The notes under the pieces were generated by a model, which was given only the letters and a program-made list of their open reading frames with translations, was not told where the DNA came from and made no database searches. A stretch of 64,000 nt of DNA from Ideonella oryzae (lineage in GTDB: Bacteria > Pseudomonadota > Gammaproteobacteria > Burkholderiales > Burkholderiaceae_C): assembly GCF_024055665.1 (NCBI RefSeq), contig NZ_JAMXMC010000002.1:186001-250000 (forward strand), given 5' to 3'. Positions 49,298 to 58,128 of this stretch are shown here, one piece after another; position 1 is the first letter of the stretch; the number at the start of each line of letters is the position of its first letter. The position numbers were made by a program, and so were the translations under genes.

Positions 49298-49996
49298 ATG
49301 ATCCCCCGCCGTATCGCCATCCCCGCACTCCTGTCCGTGCTGCCTGCCATGGCCGTGCTGACGGGGTGCGCATCCCCGGTGGTGCAGGCGCCTTTGTACG
49401 TGCCCCCCAACCCACAGCAGATGCTGGTGGAGCGCACGAACAACGGGGCGATCTACCAGGCGGCCTTTGCCTCCGGTTCGCTGTTCTCCAGCGCGCGGCG
49501 GCCCATCAACATCGGCGACGTGGTCAAGGTCAACATCGACGAGAGCGTCAAGGCCAGCCGCAAGCTGACCACCGACACCAGTCGCCAGAACGCCGTGGCC
49601 GACAAGGGCCCGGGCAGTTCCCGGTCCGGCAGCAAGCTGATCGACTTCTTCGGCAACATCGATGCCTCGGCCTCCGGCAGCGACAGCTACAAGGGCTCTG
49701 GGGCGACCGACAACAACAGCAGCTTCAGCGGCCAGATCGCAGCCACCGTCATCAACGTGCTGCCCAACGGGCATCTGCTGGTGGCCGGCGAGCGCCGCAT
49801 CGGTCTCAACGGGGGCCAGAGCGCGCTGCGCTTCTCGGGCGTGATTGACCCGCAGGACATCAAGGCCGGCAATGTGATCGCGTCGGCCGATGTGGTGAAC
49901 GCCCGCTTTGAACTGGCTGGTGAGGGCGATGTCTCCGACGCCGCCAGCCGCAACTGGCTGCAGAGGCTGCTGACCAACCAGATGAGTGTCTGGTGA
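49298..49996 (+). CDS. Orphan FlgH-like (flagellar L-ring) lipoprotein
   Basis: FlgH family: outer-membrane lipoprotein that in flagella forms the L ring. The 232-residue precursor has a signal peptide and lipobox VLTGCASP (Cys about 24), then the FlgH pattern: GSLFSSARRPINIGDVVKVNIDESVKASRK (in parts), a polar Ser/Gly-rich middle, and VLPNGHLLVAGERRIGLNGGQSALRFSGVIDPQDI near residues 155-190. No other flagellar gene is in the window. An AAGGAG site precedes the ATG. It may be a repurposed ring protein in an envelope complex with its neighbours. Confidence 0.85.
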   Translation: MIPRRIAIPALLSVLPAMAVLTGCASPVVQAPLYVPPNPQQMLVERTNNGAIYQAAFASGSLFSSARRPINIGDVVKVNIDESVKASRKLTTDTSRQNAVADKGPGSSRSGSKLIDFFGNIDASASGSDSYKGSGATDNNSSFSGQIAATVINVLPNGHLLVAGERRIGLNGGQSALRFSGVIDPQDIKAGNVIASADVVNARFELAGEGDVSDAASRNWLQRLLTNQMSVW

Positions 49997-50036
49997 TCTG
50001 ACCCCGTGCTGGCCATCGTCCCGAAAGGAATGCGCC

Positions 50037-50666
50037 ATGTCCTCCACCCGTCTGCAACTCACCCGCGTCGGCTCGCTGCTGGGCCTGTGTGGTTGCCTGC
50101 TCACGCAGCCCGTGGCCCGGGCCACCACGTTGGAGGGCGTCGCCGTGGACGACACCGTCCAGGTGGCGGGGCGCCGGCTGCCTCTGCATGGTGCCGGTGT
50201 CAGCCGCTCGTGGTTGCTGCGGGTCTATGCCATTGCGCTGTACCTGCCCGAGCGCCGTGCCTCTCTCGCCGAGGTTCGCCAGACGGAAGGCCCGCGGCGC
50301 ATTGCCATCGCGCTGATGCGTGACGTGAGTGCCGAGGACTTTCGATCCGCCATCACCGACCAGCTCAGCAGCGACGACCCCGGCATCGATCACGCCGTGC
50401 TGCAAGGCCCGGCTCGCCAACTGGTGCAGGCCGTGGGCCGCCGGCCGCAGGGCTTGCGCAGGGGCGACCTGCTCACGCTGGACTGGGTGCCGGGCACCGG
50501 CACCGTGGTGGAGCTCAACCACCAGCCCTTCATCGAGCCGGTGCGCGGCCGGGCCTTCTACGACGCGCTGCTGGGCGTCTGGCTGGGTGAGCAGGTGGCC
50601 GACACCACCTTGCGTGCCCAGCTGCTCGGGGCGCCGGCCTCGCAGCGGGTGGTCTCGCGCAACTGA
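50037..50666 (+). CDS. Exported chalcone-isomerase-like protein
   Basis: A 209-residue precursor with a signal peptide (LLGLCGCLLTQPVARATT). The mature part fits the bacterial chalcone-isomerase-like family: LEGVAVDDTVQVAGRRLPLHGAGV, then LRVYAIALYLPERRAS and RRIAIALMRDVSAEDFRSAI, and a C-terminal DALLGVWLGEQVAD. Members of this family are periplasmic and generally lack known enzyme activity. AAGGAA precedes the ATG; an upstream start at 49986 was rejected. It is the fourth gene of the block. Confidence 0.85.
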   Translation: MSSTRLQLTRVGSLLGLCGCLLTQPVARATTLEGVAVDDTVQVAGRRLPLHGAGVSRSWLLRVYAIALYLPERRASLAEVRQTEGPRRIAIALMRDVSAEDFRSAITDQLSSDDPGIDHAVLQGPARQLVQAVGRRPQGLRRGDLLTLDWVPGTGTVVELNHQPFIEPVRGRAFYDALLGVWLGEQVADTTLRAQLLGAPASQRVVSRN

Positions 50667-50696
50667 ATCTTCCTCATTCCTTCCCCTCTTCACCCC

Positions 50697-52028
50697 ATGC
50701 CGAAGACCACGACCCATTGCCCCCGACCCCGTCTGCTGATCAGCCTGATCGCGGCGGCCATCCTGACCGCCTGTGGCGGTGGCGGTGGCGATGGCAGCAG
50801 CACCGGCAGCAACACCCTGGGCGGCGCCGTCAGCGGGCTCAGCACCGACGGGCTGGTGCTGGCCAACGGCAGCGACACGCTGGCGGTGGCGTCTGGCGCC
50901 ACCCGCTTCACCTTCGACGAGACCATCGGCACCCACTACGACGTCACGGTGCAGACCCAGCCCAGTGGCCAGACCTGCCAGGTCAGCCACGGCAGCGGCT
51001 CGGCCAGCGGCAACGTGAGCAGCGTGGCCGTGACCTGCCGGAGCTACCGCGTCTATGTGGCCAACACCAACAGCAACACGCTGGCGCAGTTTTCGGTGGG
51101 CGGCACGGGCGTGCTCAGCGCGCTGGGTACGCCCACCGTCGCGGTGTCCTACATGCCCTCGGCGCTGGCCATCAACGGCGATGGCAGCCAGGCTTGGCTG
51201 AGCTACCGGGACGACGAGACCCTGTCGGTGCTGGACATCGACAGCAACGGCGCCCTGAGCCTGTCCAGCCTGAGCGGGCGGGCCACCACCTTCGGCTATG
51301 CCCTGTCCCTGTCCCCCGACGCATCGCACCTCTATGCCGTGAACTATGGCGGCGCCAGCGTTTCGCAGTTCAGCGTCGGCAGCAGCGGCCAGCTCACGGC
51401 CCTGTCGACGGCCACCGTGGCCAGCGGCCTGGCACCCTACGCCATGGCCATCACGCCCGATGGGGCCTACGCCTATGTGGCCAACGCCAGCGACGACACC
51501 CTTTCCCAGTACGCCGTGGGCAGCAGTGGATCCCTGACCGCGCTGAGCAAGGCCACGGTCAGTGTGTCCAGCTATGGCAGCAAGCCGCAGGGGCTGACGG
51601 TGGCGCCCGGTGGTGGCCACCTCTACGTGACCCTGGCCGGCAGCGCCAAGGTGCTGAGCTATGCGATCAACCCCAGCACGGGGGCGCTGAGCTACAGCAG
51701 CAGCCAGAGCACCGGCACCACGCCGCGGGCCATCGCGCTGAGCTCGGACGGCACGCGCGCCTACGTGGCCAACGCGGGCTCGGCCACCGTGTCGCAGTAC
51801 CTGGTGTCGGGCGGCAGCCTCACGCCCATGGCCACCCGCACAGTGGCCACGGGGACGACGCCCTCGGGCATCGCCATCACGCCGGACAACGCGCGGCTCT
51901 ACGTGAGCAACGCCGGCGACGGCACGCTGTCACAGTTTGCGGTGGGCTCCGGCGGGGCGCTCAGCGCCTTGTCACCTGCCACGGTCAGCACCGGCGGGCT
52001 GGCACCGGTCAGCGTGGTGGCGCGGTGA
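50697..52028 (+). CDS. Beta-propeller lipoprotein, lactonase/YncE-like
   Basis: A 443-residue precursor with a signal peptide and lipobox ILTACGGGG (Cys about 22) and a glycine run after the Cys. A short Ig-like part rich in Ser/Thr follows. From about residue 118 there are seven or so repeats of the type YVANTNSNTLAQFSVG ... GALSALSTATV ... PYAMAITPDGAYAYVAN, as in seven-bladed beta-propellers of the 6-phosphogluconolactonase/YncE group. It is probably on the outer membrane; ligand unknown. Last gene of the block, before a long hairpin. Confidence 0.85.
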   Translation: MPKTTTHCPRPRLLISLIAAAILTACGGGGGDGSSTGSNTLGGAVSGLSTDGLVLANGSDTLAVASGATRFTFDETIGTHYDVTVQTQPSGQTCQVSHGSGSASGNVSSVAVTCRSYRVYVANTNSNTLAQFSVGGTGVLSALGTPTVAVSYMPSALAINGDGSQAWLSYRDDETLSVLDIDSNGALSLSSLSGRATTFGYALSLSPDASHLYAVNYGGASVSQFSVGSSGQLTALSTATVASGLAPYAMAITPDGAYAYVANASDDTLSQYAVGSSGSLTALSKATVSVSSYGSKPQGLTVAPGGGHLYVTLAGSAKVLSYAINPSTGALSYSSSQSTGTTPRAIALSSDGTRAYVANAGSATVSQYLVSGGSLTPMATRTVATGTTPSGIAITPDNARLYVSNAGDGTLSQFAVGSGGALSALSPATVSTGGLAPVSVVAR

Positions 52029-52052
52029 GGATCGCCCACGGCTGGAAGGGGT

Positions 52053-52119
52053 GCGCAGGCGGGGGGCGGTGGCCCCAAACCAGGGAGGGGGCGTCCAAGG
52101 CCACCACCCCCGCCTGCGC
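52053..52119. terminator. Long inverted repeat between the block and ureF
   Basis: GCGCAGGCGGGGG (52053-52065) pairs perfectly with CCCCCGCCTGCGC (52107-52119), and just inside GGTGGCC (52068-52074) pairs with GGCCACC (52099-52105). The result is a stem of 13 plus 7 pairs with a small bulge and a 24-base loop. It sits in the 314-base gap between two convergent genes and probably separates their transcripts; there is no T-run. The rest of the gap (52120-52342) shows nothing recognisable. Confidence 0.55.
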
Positions 52120-52342
52120 GAACTCGTCACGTCAGCTCAGGCATCCGGATCCCTGGGCGGGGTCCGAAGCACTGTGCGACTGGCAGCGCTTGTCCACCAC
52201 AGCCTCGCGGTACGCAGGGCGACACTGAAGGCTTCAGCGCCACCTTGCCGGGTGAGGTGCAGGGACATCGCAACAGGCCTGCATCGTCGCAGTGCCGTGT
52301 TGCTGCCGCATTGCCGCGCTGTGGGCGCCGCGTTGCGGTGGC

Positions 52343-53053
52343 TCAGGAACGGAACAGCCGCGAGTACTGCGCCTCGTGGCGGGCCGACAGAATGGCCAGG
52401 CCGGGCGTGAAGGCCTGCCACGCGCTCTCGGGCAAGGCCAGGGCCTGGTCCACCACGACGGGCAGGCGCTGGCTCAGTCGCGCCAGGATGCGCTGGCCGG
52501 CGCTCTGCCCCAGCGGCACGCTCTTGATGGCGGCCTGGGCCATGTTCTCGGCCCAGCCAAAGCCGTGGGCCAGCAAGGCCTCTCGCAGCGGGGCGCCGAT
52601 CACCGTCACGGCCAGCCCGAAGGCGACCGGCCAGCAGGGCGCCGGGCGCAGTGCACCCAGCGCGGCCACGCGCGGGTCCGTGGGCGCACGCTGGCGCAGC
52701 CAGTCCTGCAGGGAACGGCCCATCTGCTCGGTCTGCTGGCGCAGCTCGCTGCTTTCGCGGGTCAGGCGCATCCAGTCGTTGAGCTCGGTGACCCGCGCCA
52801 CGTTGCCCCGCTGCCAAGCCTGGGCGCTGCGCGCCACCACGGCCAGATCGGCCCGGCCCAGGGCCAGCGTCAATTGATCGTCCAGCCAGTCAGCGGCCTG
52901 GGCCTCGTTCGTCACGTGCCCGGCCTCGACCGCGGCCTCCAGGCCCTCGGAGTAGCTGAAACCGCCCACCGGCAGGGCCGGTGAGGCCAGCCACATCAGC
53001 TGCAGCAGCGTGGCCGCGGGCAGCGGCGCGGGGGCAGGCCGGACGCGGGGCAT
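52343..53053 (-). CDS. ureF: Urease accessory protein UreF
   Basis: Helical partner of UreD and UreG in urease activation. The 236-residue protein has the opening [30 protein letters not shown] (about 16-45), typical of UreF, and the ending [37 protein letters not shown], which is the conserved C-terminus needed for UreG binding. It follows ureE by three bases. Confidence 0.94.
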   Translation of the reverse strand: MPRVRPAPAPLPAATLLQLMWLASPALPVGGFSYSEGLEAAVEAGHVTNEAQAADWLDDQLTLALGRADLAVVARSAQAWQRGNVARVTELNDWMRLTRESSELRQQTEQMGRSLQDWLRQRAPTDPRVAALGALRPAPCWPVAFGLAVTVIGAPLREALLAHGFGWAENMAQAAIKSVPLGQSAGQRILARLSQRLPVVVDQALALPESAWQAFTPGLAILSARHEAQYSRLFRS

Positions 53054-53056
53054 GGT

Positions 53057-53806
53057 TCAGTGCGAGTGACCGTGTCCGTGGTCGTGACCGTGACGCCCAT
53101 GATCGTGCTCGCCGTGGGCGTGGCCATGGTCGTGCCCGTGGTCGTGTCCGCAGCCGGGGCCATGCACATGGGGCGCCGGGGCGGCGGTGATGGGCACGCC
53201 CAGCGGTTTGCCACGGGCTGGGGCCGGCGCGTGGTCGTGGCCGCAGCCCGGGCCATGCTCATGTCCGTGCTCATGCGCGTGGCCGTGTTCATGCCCGTGG
53301 TGTTCGTGGGACTCGCCATGCGAATGATCGTGCGAATGGCCATGGCCATGGCCGCTCCCGTAGGCGCCCCCTTCGGGCTCGAAGCCGGCCTGGGCCTCGG
53401 TGACGATCAGGTGCATCTGCCGCAGCATGTCGGCCAGCACATGGTCGGGCTCCAGCTTGAGGTGATCGGGCTGGAGTTCCAGCGCCACATGGCGGTTGCC
53501 CAGGTGGTAGGCGGCGCGCAGCAGATCGAAGGGGCTGCCATGCTCGGCGCAGGCGCGCACCTCCAGCACCGCCTGCGGTGCGGCGAGCACGCGGATCAGC
53601 GATCCGTCCTCGGCCACCAGCACGTCGCCGCCACGCACCGTGGTGCCGCGTGGCAGGAACACGCCCAGCGTGCGGCCCGCGGAGTCGGTCGCGTCGAAGC
53701 GGCTCTTCTGACGCACGTCCCAGTCCAGCTCGACGGTGGCGGCGCGTTTGAGCAGCACACCGGCCAGGCCCTGGCCACGGGGAATGAGTTTGCGGATGGT
53801 CAGCAT
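53057..53806 (-). CDS. ureE: Urease accessory nickel-binding protein UreE with very long His-rich tail
   Basis: Nickel metallochaperone for urease. The 249-residue protein has the UreE N-domain (residues 1-70) and metal-binding C-domain with [11 protein letters not shown] and the later [29 protein letters not shown]. After about residue 151 comes a tail of roughly 97 residues with 34 His, including two copies of GPGCGHDH and alternating HG/HD pairs. Classical Klebsiella UreE has a shorter tail of about ten His. The ATG at 53806 begins the fold. First gene of ureE-ureF; no ureA, B, C or D is seen nearby. Confidence 0.95.
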   Translation of the reverse strand: MLTIRKLIPRGQGLAGVLLKRAATVELDWDVRQKSRFDATDSAGRTLGVFLPRGTTVRGGDVLVAEDGSLIRVLAAPQAVLEVRACAEHGSPFDLLRAAYHLGNRHVALELQPDHLKLEPDHVLADMLRQMHLIVTEAQAGFEPEGGAYGSGHGHGHSHDHSHGESHEHHGHEHGHAHEHGHEHGPGCGHDHAPAPARGKPLGVPITAAPAPHVHGPGCGHDHGHDHGHAHGEHDHGRHGHDHGHGHSH

Positions 53807-53969
53807 GGGCGGGTCGGGTCCGCGGGAGGCGGACGGCTGCAGGACAGGAAGGCGGGAATGGTAACGCCCGGGCGCTTTCCGTCCGGTGCGCGGGGGTGCT
53901 ACCGTCGCCGCATTCCCGTCTGACCCCGACCCTGAGACGCCGACCCATCGGCGCGCCGGAGACATCCCG

Positions 53970-54488
53970 ATGGCCACACCCCCAGCGGATGACAGCCAAG
54001 GCGACTGCCTGGACGATGCCGCCGCCGCGCCCCTGGCGCGCCCTGTGCGTTGGTGGCCCGGCCACCTGGCCTGGGCCGTGCTGCCCCTGGCCGGGCTGCT
54101 GTGGGCCCAGTGGCCTCTGCGGGAGCTGGTGCACGCCGGTTCCCAGCGGGCCAACGACCTGGGTCAGTTGGTCTTTGCTGTCTATGCCGCGGTGGCGGTG
54201 ACGGCGGCCAACCGGGCGGGCACCCACCTGGCCGCCGGCCGACGCGGGGTGTGGCGGCCCCGCACCCGGGCCACGGTGCTGGCCCTGTGCGTGCTGCCCT
54301 GGGCCGGCTGGACGCTGTGGGCGGCCGCGCCCACCGTCTGGCAGAGCCTGGCACAGCAGGAGCGCTTCCCGGAGACGCTGACCCCGGGCTACTTCGTGAT
54401 CCGCCTGGCGATGGTGCTGCTGCTCCTGCTGGCCGTGGCCCAGGCCGTGGGCGAGCTCTGGCGCGCCTGGCGCCGGTCGGCATGCTGA
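53970..54488 (+). CDS. TRAP transporter small membrane subunit (DctQ-like)
   Basis: Four-span membrane protein of 172 residues, with hydrophobic segments near 30-50, 65-85, 100-120 and 140-165, matching the DctQ layout. It overlaps the large subunit downstream by seven bases. The N-terminus is polar and about 25 residues long. GGAG lies eight bases before the ATG. The gene diverges from ureE across 163 bases. Identification relies on topology and the neighbour. Confidence 0.75.
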   Translation: MATPPADDSQGDCLDDAAAAPLARPVRWWPGHLAWAVLPLAGLLWAQWPLRELVHAGSQRANDLGQLVFAVYAAVAVTAANRAGTHLAAGRRGVWRPRTRATVLALCVLPWAGWTLWAAAPTVWQSLAQQERFPETLTPGYFVIRLAMVLLLLLAVAQAVGELWRAWRRSAC

Positions 54489-55975
54489 GCGGAGTCAGTG
54501 CGATGGGCACCGTGCAGGGCGGCTTGTGGATGTTGCTGGCGCTGGGCCTGCTGGTGATGGGCACCGGCCTGCCGGTCTGGGCCCTGCTGCTCGGGGTCTC
54601 CAGCGCCGCCGCCGCCTTCGGGTGGGCCCTGGGCGTGCTGGACGTGGGCGTGCTCGCCGCCCTGCCGGCGCGCCTCACCGGGCTGCTGGAGTCAGACCTG
54701 CTGCAGGCCTTGCCGCTCTATGTGTTCGTGGGGGTGCTGTTGCAGCGGGTGGCCCTGGCCGATGCGCTTTACGCGGGCGCCAGCCGTGGCCTGGCCCGCT
54801 GGGGGGCCGGGCCTGCAGGCGGGGTGCTGGGCGTGGGGCTGTTGGTGGCGCCGATGAACGGCTCCGTGGCTTCCAGCTCGTCCCTGCTGGCACGCCTGGT
54901 GTGGCCCACCCTGGCCCGCACGCCGCTGCGCCGGCCCGAGCGGGCCACGGCCCTCATCGCGGTGGCGGCCACCCTGGGCGTGGTGTTGCCGCCCTCGCTG
55001 GTGCTGCTGCTGCTGGGCGACGCCCTGATGCGGGCCCACACCGAGGCGCTGCAGCTCCACCCGGAACGGGCCTGGACGGGCGGGCATGTGCTCAACACGC
55101 AGGACCTGCTGCACGCCGCGGCCGTGCCCGCTGTGTTGGTGCTGCTGGGCTGGTTGGCGGTGGCCGTCTGGCAATGGCGCGGAGCCGGTGTGGGCGAGCC
55201 GGCGGCCGCTGCGTCGCCACCCCAGCCAAAGTCCCGGCGCGCTTTGGCGGCGCTGAGCGCGCTGATCATCCTGGCCCTGCTGGCGGGGGTCTTCACCGGT
55301 CACCTGCTGGCGGTGGAGGCCGCGGCTACCGGCGGCGTGCTGCTGGCCGCGGGTACCGCTCTGACCCGTGCGCTGGACCGTGCCGGCTGGCGGCGCGTGC
55401 TGGACGACACCCTGGCCCTGAGCGGGGCCCTGATCGCCCTGCTGGTGGGCGCCACGACCTTCAGCCTGGTGTTCCGGTTGTGGGGCACCGACGCCTGGCT
55501 CTCGCAAGCGGCGGTGGGGGCCACTGGAGACCCCCGCGCGGTGGCGCTGCTGATGCTGGTGGGAGTGGGCCTGTGCGCCTGGGTGCTGGATGCCTTCGAG
55601 ATGATCTTCGTGGTCATTCCGCTGCTGGCGCCCGCCTTGATCGACCGGCTGGGGGATGCCCAGCAGGCCGGCGTCCTGCTGTTGCTGGTGCTGCAGGCCA
55701 GCTTTCTGTGGCCGCCCATGGGCTATGCGGTGATGCTGGCCCGCCTTCAGGGGCCGTCCATCGGCACCTGGGCCCTGTGGCGCGCGCTGGCGCCCTACCT
55801 GGCGGTGCAGGCGCTGTGCATCGTGCTGGTGTTCTGCTGGCCAGCCAGCGTGCATGGGCTGGATGCCGCCCCGGCCGGTCAGGTGCCCGGCGCATCCTCG
55901 GGGGCCTCGGCGCCACTGAGCGAAGACGACATCGAGGCACGCATGCGCGCCATGTCGTCCGGGGGGCCACCTTGA
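54482..55975 (+). CDS. TRAP transporter large membrane subunit (DctM-like)
   Basis: A 497-residue protein with about 12 membrane spans of the ion-transporter/DctM type. Motifs include LLVAPMNGSVASSSSLLARLVWP, ATLGVVLPPSLVLLLLGDAL (the conserved PPS loop) and DAFEMIFVVIPLLAPALI near the second repeat. A polar C-terminal tail of about 40 residues is extra to the family. With the small subunit it should make a solute symporter, but no periplasmic binding protein (DctP) gene is in the window. Confidence 0.85.
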   Translation: MLSGVSAMGTVQGGLWMLLALGLLVMGTGLPVWALLLGVSSAAAAFGWALGVLDVGVLAALPARLTGLLESDLLQALPLYVFVGVLLQRVALADALYAGASRGLARWGAGPAGGVLGVGLLVAPMNGSVASSSSLLARLVWPTLARTPLRRPERATALIAVAATLGVVLPPSLVLLLLGDALMRAHTEALQLHPERAWTGGHVLNTQDLLHAAAVPAVLVLLGWLAVAVWQWRGAGVGEPAAAASPPQPKSRRALAALSALIILALLAGVFTGHLLAVEAAATGGVLLAAGTALTRALDRAGWRRVLDDTLALSGALIALLVGATTFSLVFRLWGTDAWLSQAAVGATGDPRAVALLMLVGVGLCAWVLDAFEMIFVVIPLLAPALIDRLGDAQQAGVLLLLVLQASFLWPPMGYAVMLARLQGPSIGTWALWRALAPYLAVQALCIVLVFCWPASVHGLDAAPAGQVPGASSGASAPLSEDDIEARMRAMSSGGPP

Positions 55976-55988
55976 GGTCTCCGATGGC

Positions 55989-56450
55989 TCACAGCCAGCG
56001 ACGCACCCGTTCGCAATAGGCCTGGTAGTCGCTGCCGAAACGGGCCCGCAGTGCGCGCTCCTCCGGCAGGATCTGGAAGCGGGTGATGTAGGCCACAAAG
56101 GCCAGCGGACCGGCCCAGGGCCAGGCAGTCTGCAGGTGCACGGCCCAGGCCGACAGCAGCAGCGCCAGGCCCAGGTACATGGGGTTGCGGGTGAGGCGGT
56201 AGATGCCGCCCGTGACCAGCGCCGAGCTGTTCTGCGGCCGCAGCGGGTTGATGGTGGTGCGGGCCCGCAGGAAGCGCCACAGGCCACTCAGGTCGCAGGC
56301 CAGACCGGCCAGCACCAGCAGGGCCATCAAGGGCCAGGCCACGGCGCGCGGCCAAGGCAGGGCTGGCGACCCCGCCGCACTGGCGTGCATGGCCCAGCCC
56401 AGCAGCAGGGCCAGCAGCGGCGGCGGCACGCGGTGTTCCAGCCAGCGCAT
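55989..56450 (-). CDS. Isoprenylcysteine carboxylmethyltransferase-family membrane protein
   Basis: A 153-residue protein with about four membrane spans. It has the family pattern LVTGGIYRLTRNPMYLGLALLLSAWAV (about residues 79-105) and the late EERALRARFGSDYQAYCERVRRWL, which bind SAM in ICMT/PEMT-type methyltransferases. The methyl acceptor is unknown. It lies eight bases downstream of the GST gene on the same strand. Confidence 0.85.
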   Translation of the reverse strand: MRWLEHRVPPPLLALLLGWAMHASAAGSPALPWPRAVAWPLMALLVLAGLACDLSGLWRFLRARTTINPLRPQNSSALVTGGIYRLTRNPMYLGLALLLSAWAVHLQTAWPWAGPLAFVAYITRFQILPEERALRARFGSDYQAYCERVRRWL

Positions 56451-56458
56451 GGCGCGGC

Positions 56459-57106
56459 TCAGCCCTTGGCCTGCAAGGCCTGTCCCAGCGCCTCGTCGAT
56501 GGCCTTGGCGGCGGTGTAGGCCGGGCGCTGCACCAGACGCCCGGCGTAGTCCTCGAACTCAGGCCGCTTGGGCAGTGTGCCGAACTGCATGCCCCAGATG
56601 AGGTGCGAGCCCACGTAGACGTCGGCCGCGGTGAAGCCCGGGCCGGCCACATAGGGGCCGGCGCTCACCGCGCTGGCCACCACCTCCAGGGTCCGCTCGT
56701 AGCTGCCGTAGCCGACCATCACCTCCTGGCGGGGTGTCAGTTCCACCTTCAGCGTGCGGTCGATGATGGCCGCTTCCAGCGGGCCCGCCGCGAAGAAGAG
56801 CCAGCGGTAGTAGGCGGCCCGCTCGGCCGGTGCGGGGGCCAGTCTGGCGGCGGGGAAGGCATCGGCCAGATAGGCGCAGATGGCGGCGCATTCCGTCACC
56901 ACCTGCCCGCGGTGCACCACGGTGGGTACCTTGCCCAGCGGGTTCAGGGCCAGGTAGTCCGGGGCCTTCATGGTGGTGCCGAAGTCCAGCACCGCCTGCC
57001 GGTAAGGCACACCCACTTCCTCCAGCATCCAGCGCGCGATCTGCCCGCGCGACCAGGGGTGGGTGTAGAGGACGAGGTCGGCGTCAGAGGCGTCGGTCAG
57101 CGGCAT
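56459..57106 (-). CDS. Glutathione S-transferase family protein
   Basis: A 215-residue protein with a thioredoxin-like N-domain: LVLYTHPWSRGQIARWMLEEVGVPY, LNPLGKVPTVVHRGQVVTECAAICAYLAD (cis-Pro and glutathione-binding Glu-Cys in place of Glu-Ser). The helical C-domain follows from residue 90 (FTAADVYVGSHL motif). The first active-site position could be Ser14 or Tyr9. Specific substrate unknown. Confidence 0.9.
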   Translation of the reverse strand: MPLTDASDADLVLYTHPWSRGQIARWMLEEVGVPYRQAVLDFGTTMKAPDYLALNPLGKVPTVVHRGQVVTECAAICAYLADAFPAARLAPAPAERAAYYRWLFFAAGPLEAAIIDRTLKVELTPRQEVMVGYGSYERTLEVVASAVSAGPYVAGPGFTAADVYVGSHLIWGMQFGTLPKRPEFEDYAGRLVQRPAYTAAKAIDEALGQALQAKG

Positions 57107-57158
57107 GGTCGGTCCTGGGGCGATGGAGTGCGCATGATGCGCGGGCCCTGGGTCAGCG

Positions 57159-57419
57159 TCAAAGCGGCAGGGCCTGGCCCGTGGGGTCTTCGAGCGGCGA
57201 GAAACGCGGTTGCCTCCGCCCGTTCACCTCCACCTGCTCCACGAACATGGCATAGGGGCGCACCCACCAGCCAGTGGCGTTGTAGAGCGGGCGGTACACC
57301 ACCAGGGGCGAGAGATCTTCGCTGTGGCGGGCCAGGCCGATCACCTCGTACTCGCCCCCTTTGTAGTGGCGGTAGCGGCCCAGGGGCAGCTGGGGCAGGG
57401 CAGGGAGTTTGTCGGTCAT
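57159..57419 (-). CDS. DUF1653 protein
   Basis: An 86-residue protein matching DUF1653: LGRYRHYKGGEYEVIGLARHSEDLSPLVVYRPLYN, WWVRPYAMFVEQVEV and RFSPL near the end. The family is small, widespread and of unknown function. The ATG was chosen because the domain starts shortly after it; the open frame continues upstream to 57731 without support. Confidence 0.88.
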   Translation of the reverse strand: MTDKLPALPQLPLGRYRHYKGGEYEVIGLARHSEDLSPLVVYRPLYNATGWWVRPYAMFVEQVEVNGRRQPRFSPLEDPTGQALPL

Positions 57420-57565
57420 GTCGCCTGGTGCGCGGAAGGGGTGAATTCTCTCCCTTGAGAACGATGAACACAGCCCTCCGGCGGCATCGATTTTCCCCCG
57501 GCCCTCATCTGGACCCGCTTTCTGGCCGCAGCAGGGTCGACACGCGTGGCTCAGGCACGCAGTCT

Positions 57566-58105
57566 TCACCGGGGCCGCGAAGGGCTTGGATTCGCAGTCA
57601 GGAAGCGCAGCATGGCCAGTTCCTCCACGGGACGCCCGCCCAGCTCGAAACGCTGCACGCTGCCCGGCACTTCGGCAAAGCCAGCCGCTTCGTAGAAGCG
57701 GATGCCGCGCTGGTTGCCGCGCAGCACCCACAGGCCCACGCTGGCCAGGCCCTGTGCCCGCAGGGCCTGCAGCGCACAGTCCATCAGTGCCCGGCCGGCG
57801 CCGCGGCCCCAGGCTGTCGGATGGGCGTAGAGGGCCCAGATCTCGCCGCGGTCGGCGGGCGCGTCGCGGTCCCGGCTGGGGCCGTGGCTCAGGAAGGCCT
57901 GCACCCGGCCTGCGTCGTCACGGGCCACCCAGGTGGTCGATTCGCCCGCGGCCAGGATGCGTTGCCAGCTCAGGCAGCGTTCCTCCACCGATAGCCCGGC
58001 CAGGTAGGCCGCATCCAGCAGCCCCGCATAGGCGGCCTGCCAGGACTGCACGTGGATGCGTGCCAGGTCCGGGATGTCGGCTTCGGTGGGCGTGTCGATG
58101 CGCAT
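57566..58105 (-). CDS. GNAT-family acetyltransferase
   Basis: A 179-residue protein with the GNAT fold: N-terminal IDTPTEADIPDLARIHVQSWQAAYAGLL, the acetyl-CoA loop HPTAWGRGAGRALMDCAL (Q/R-X2-G-X-G/A type) near residues 96-113 and the C-terminal LGFYEAAGF-like segment (RGIRFYEAAGFAEVPG). The 146-base gap after it toward DUF1653 shows nothing. Substrate unknown. Confidence 0.87.
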   Translation of the reverse strand: MRIDTPTEADIPDLARIHVQSWQAAYAGLLDAAYLAGLSVEERCLSWQRILAAGESTTWVARDDAGRVQAFLSHGPSRDRDAPADRGEIWALYAHPTAWGRGAGRALMDCALQALRAQGLASVGLWVLRGNQRGIRFYEAAGFAEVPGSVQRFELGGRPVEELAMLRFLTANPSPSRPR

Positions 58106-58128
58106 GCGACGGCATGGTAGCCGCCGGG

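Noticed and set aside
53057-53350. CRISPR-like or tandem DNA repeat
   Set aside because: The repetition is coding: it comes from alternating His-Gly/His-Asp codons in the UreE tail, without spacers.
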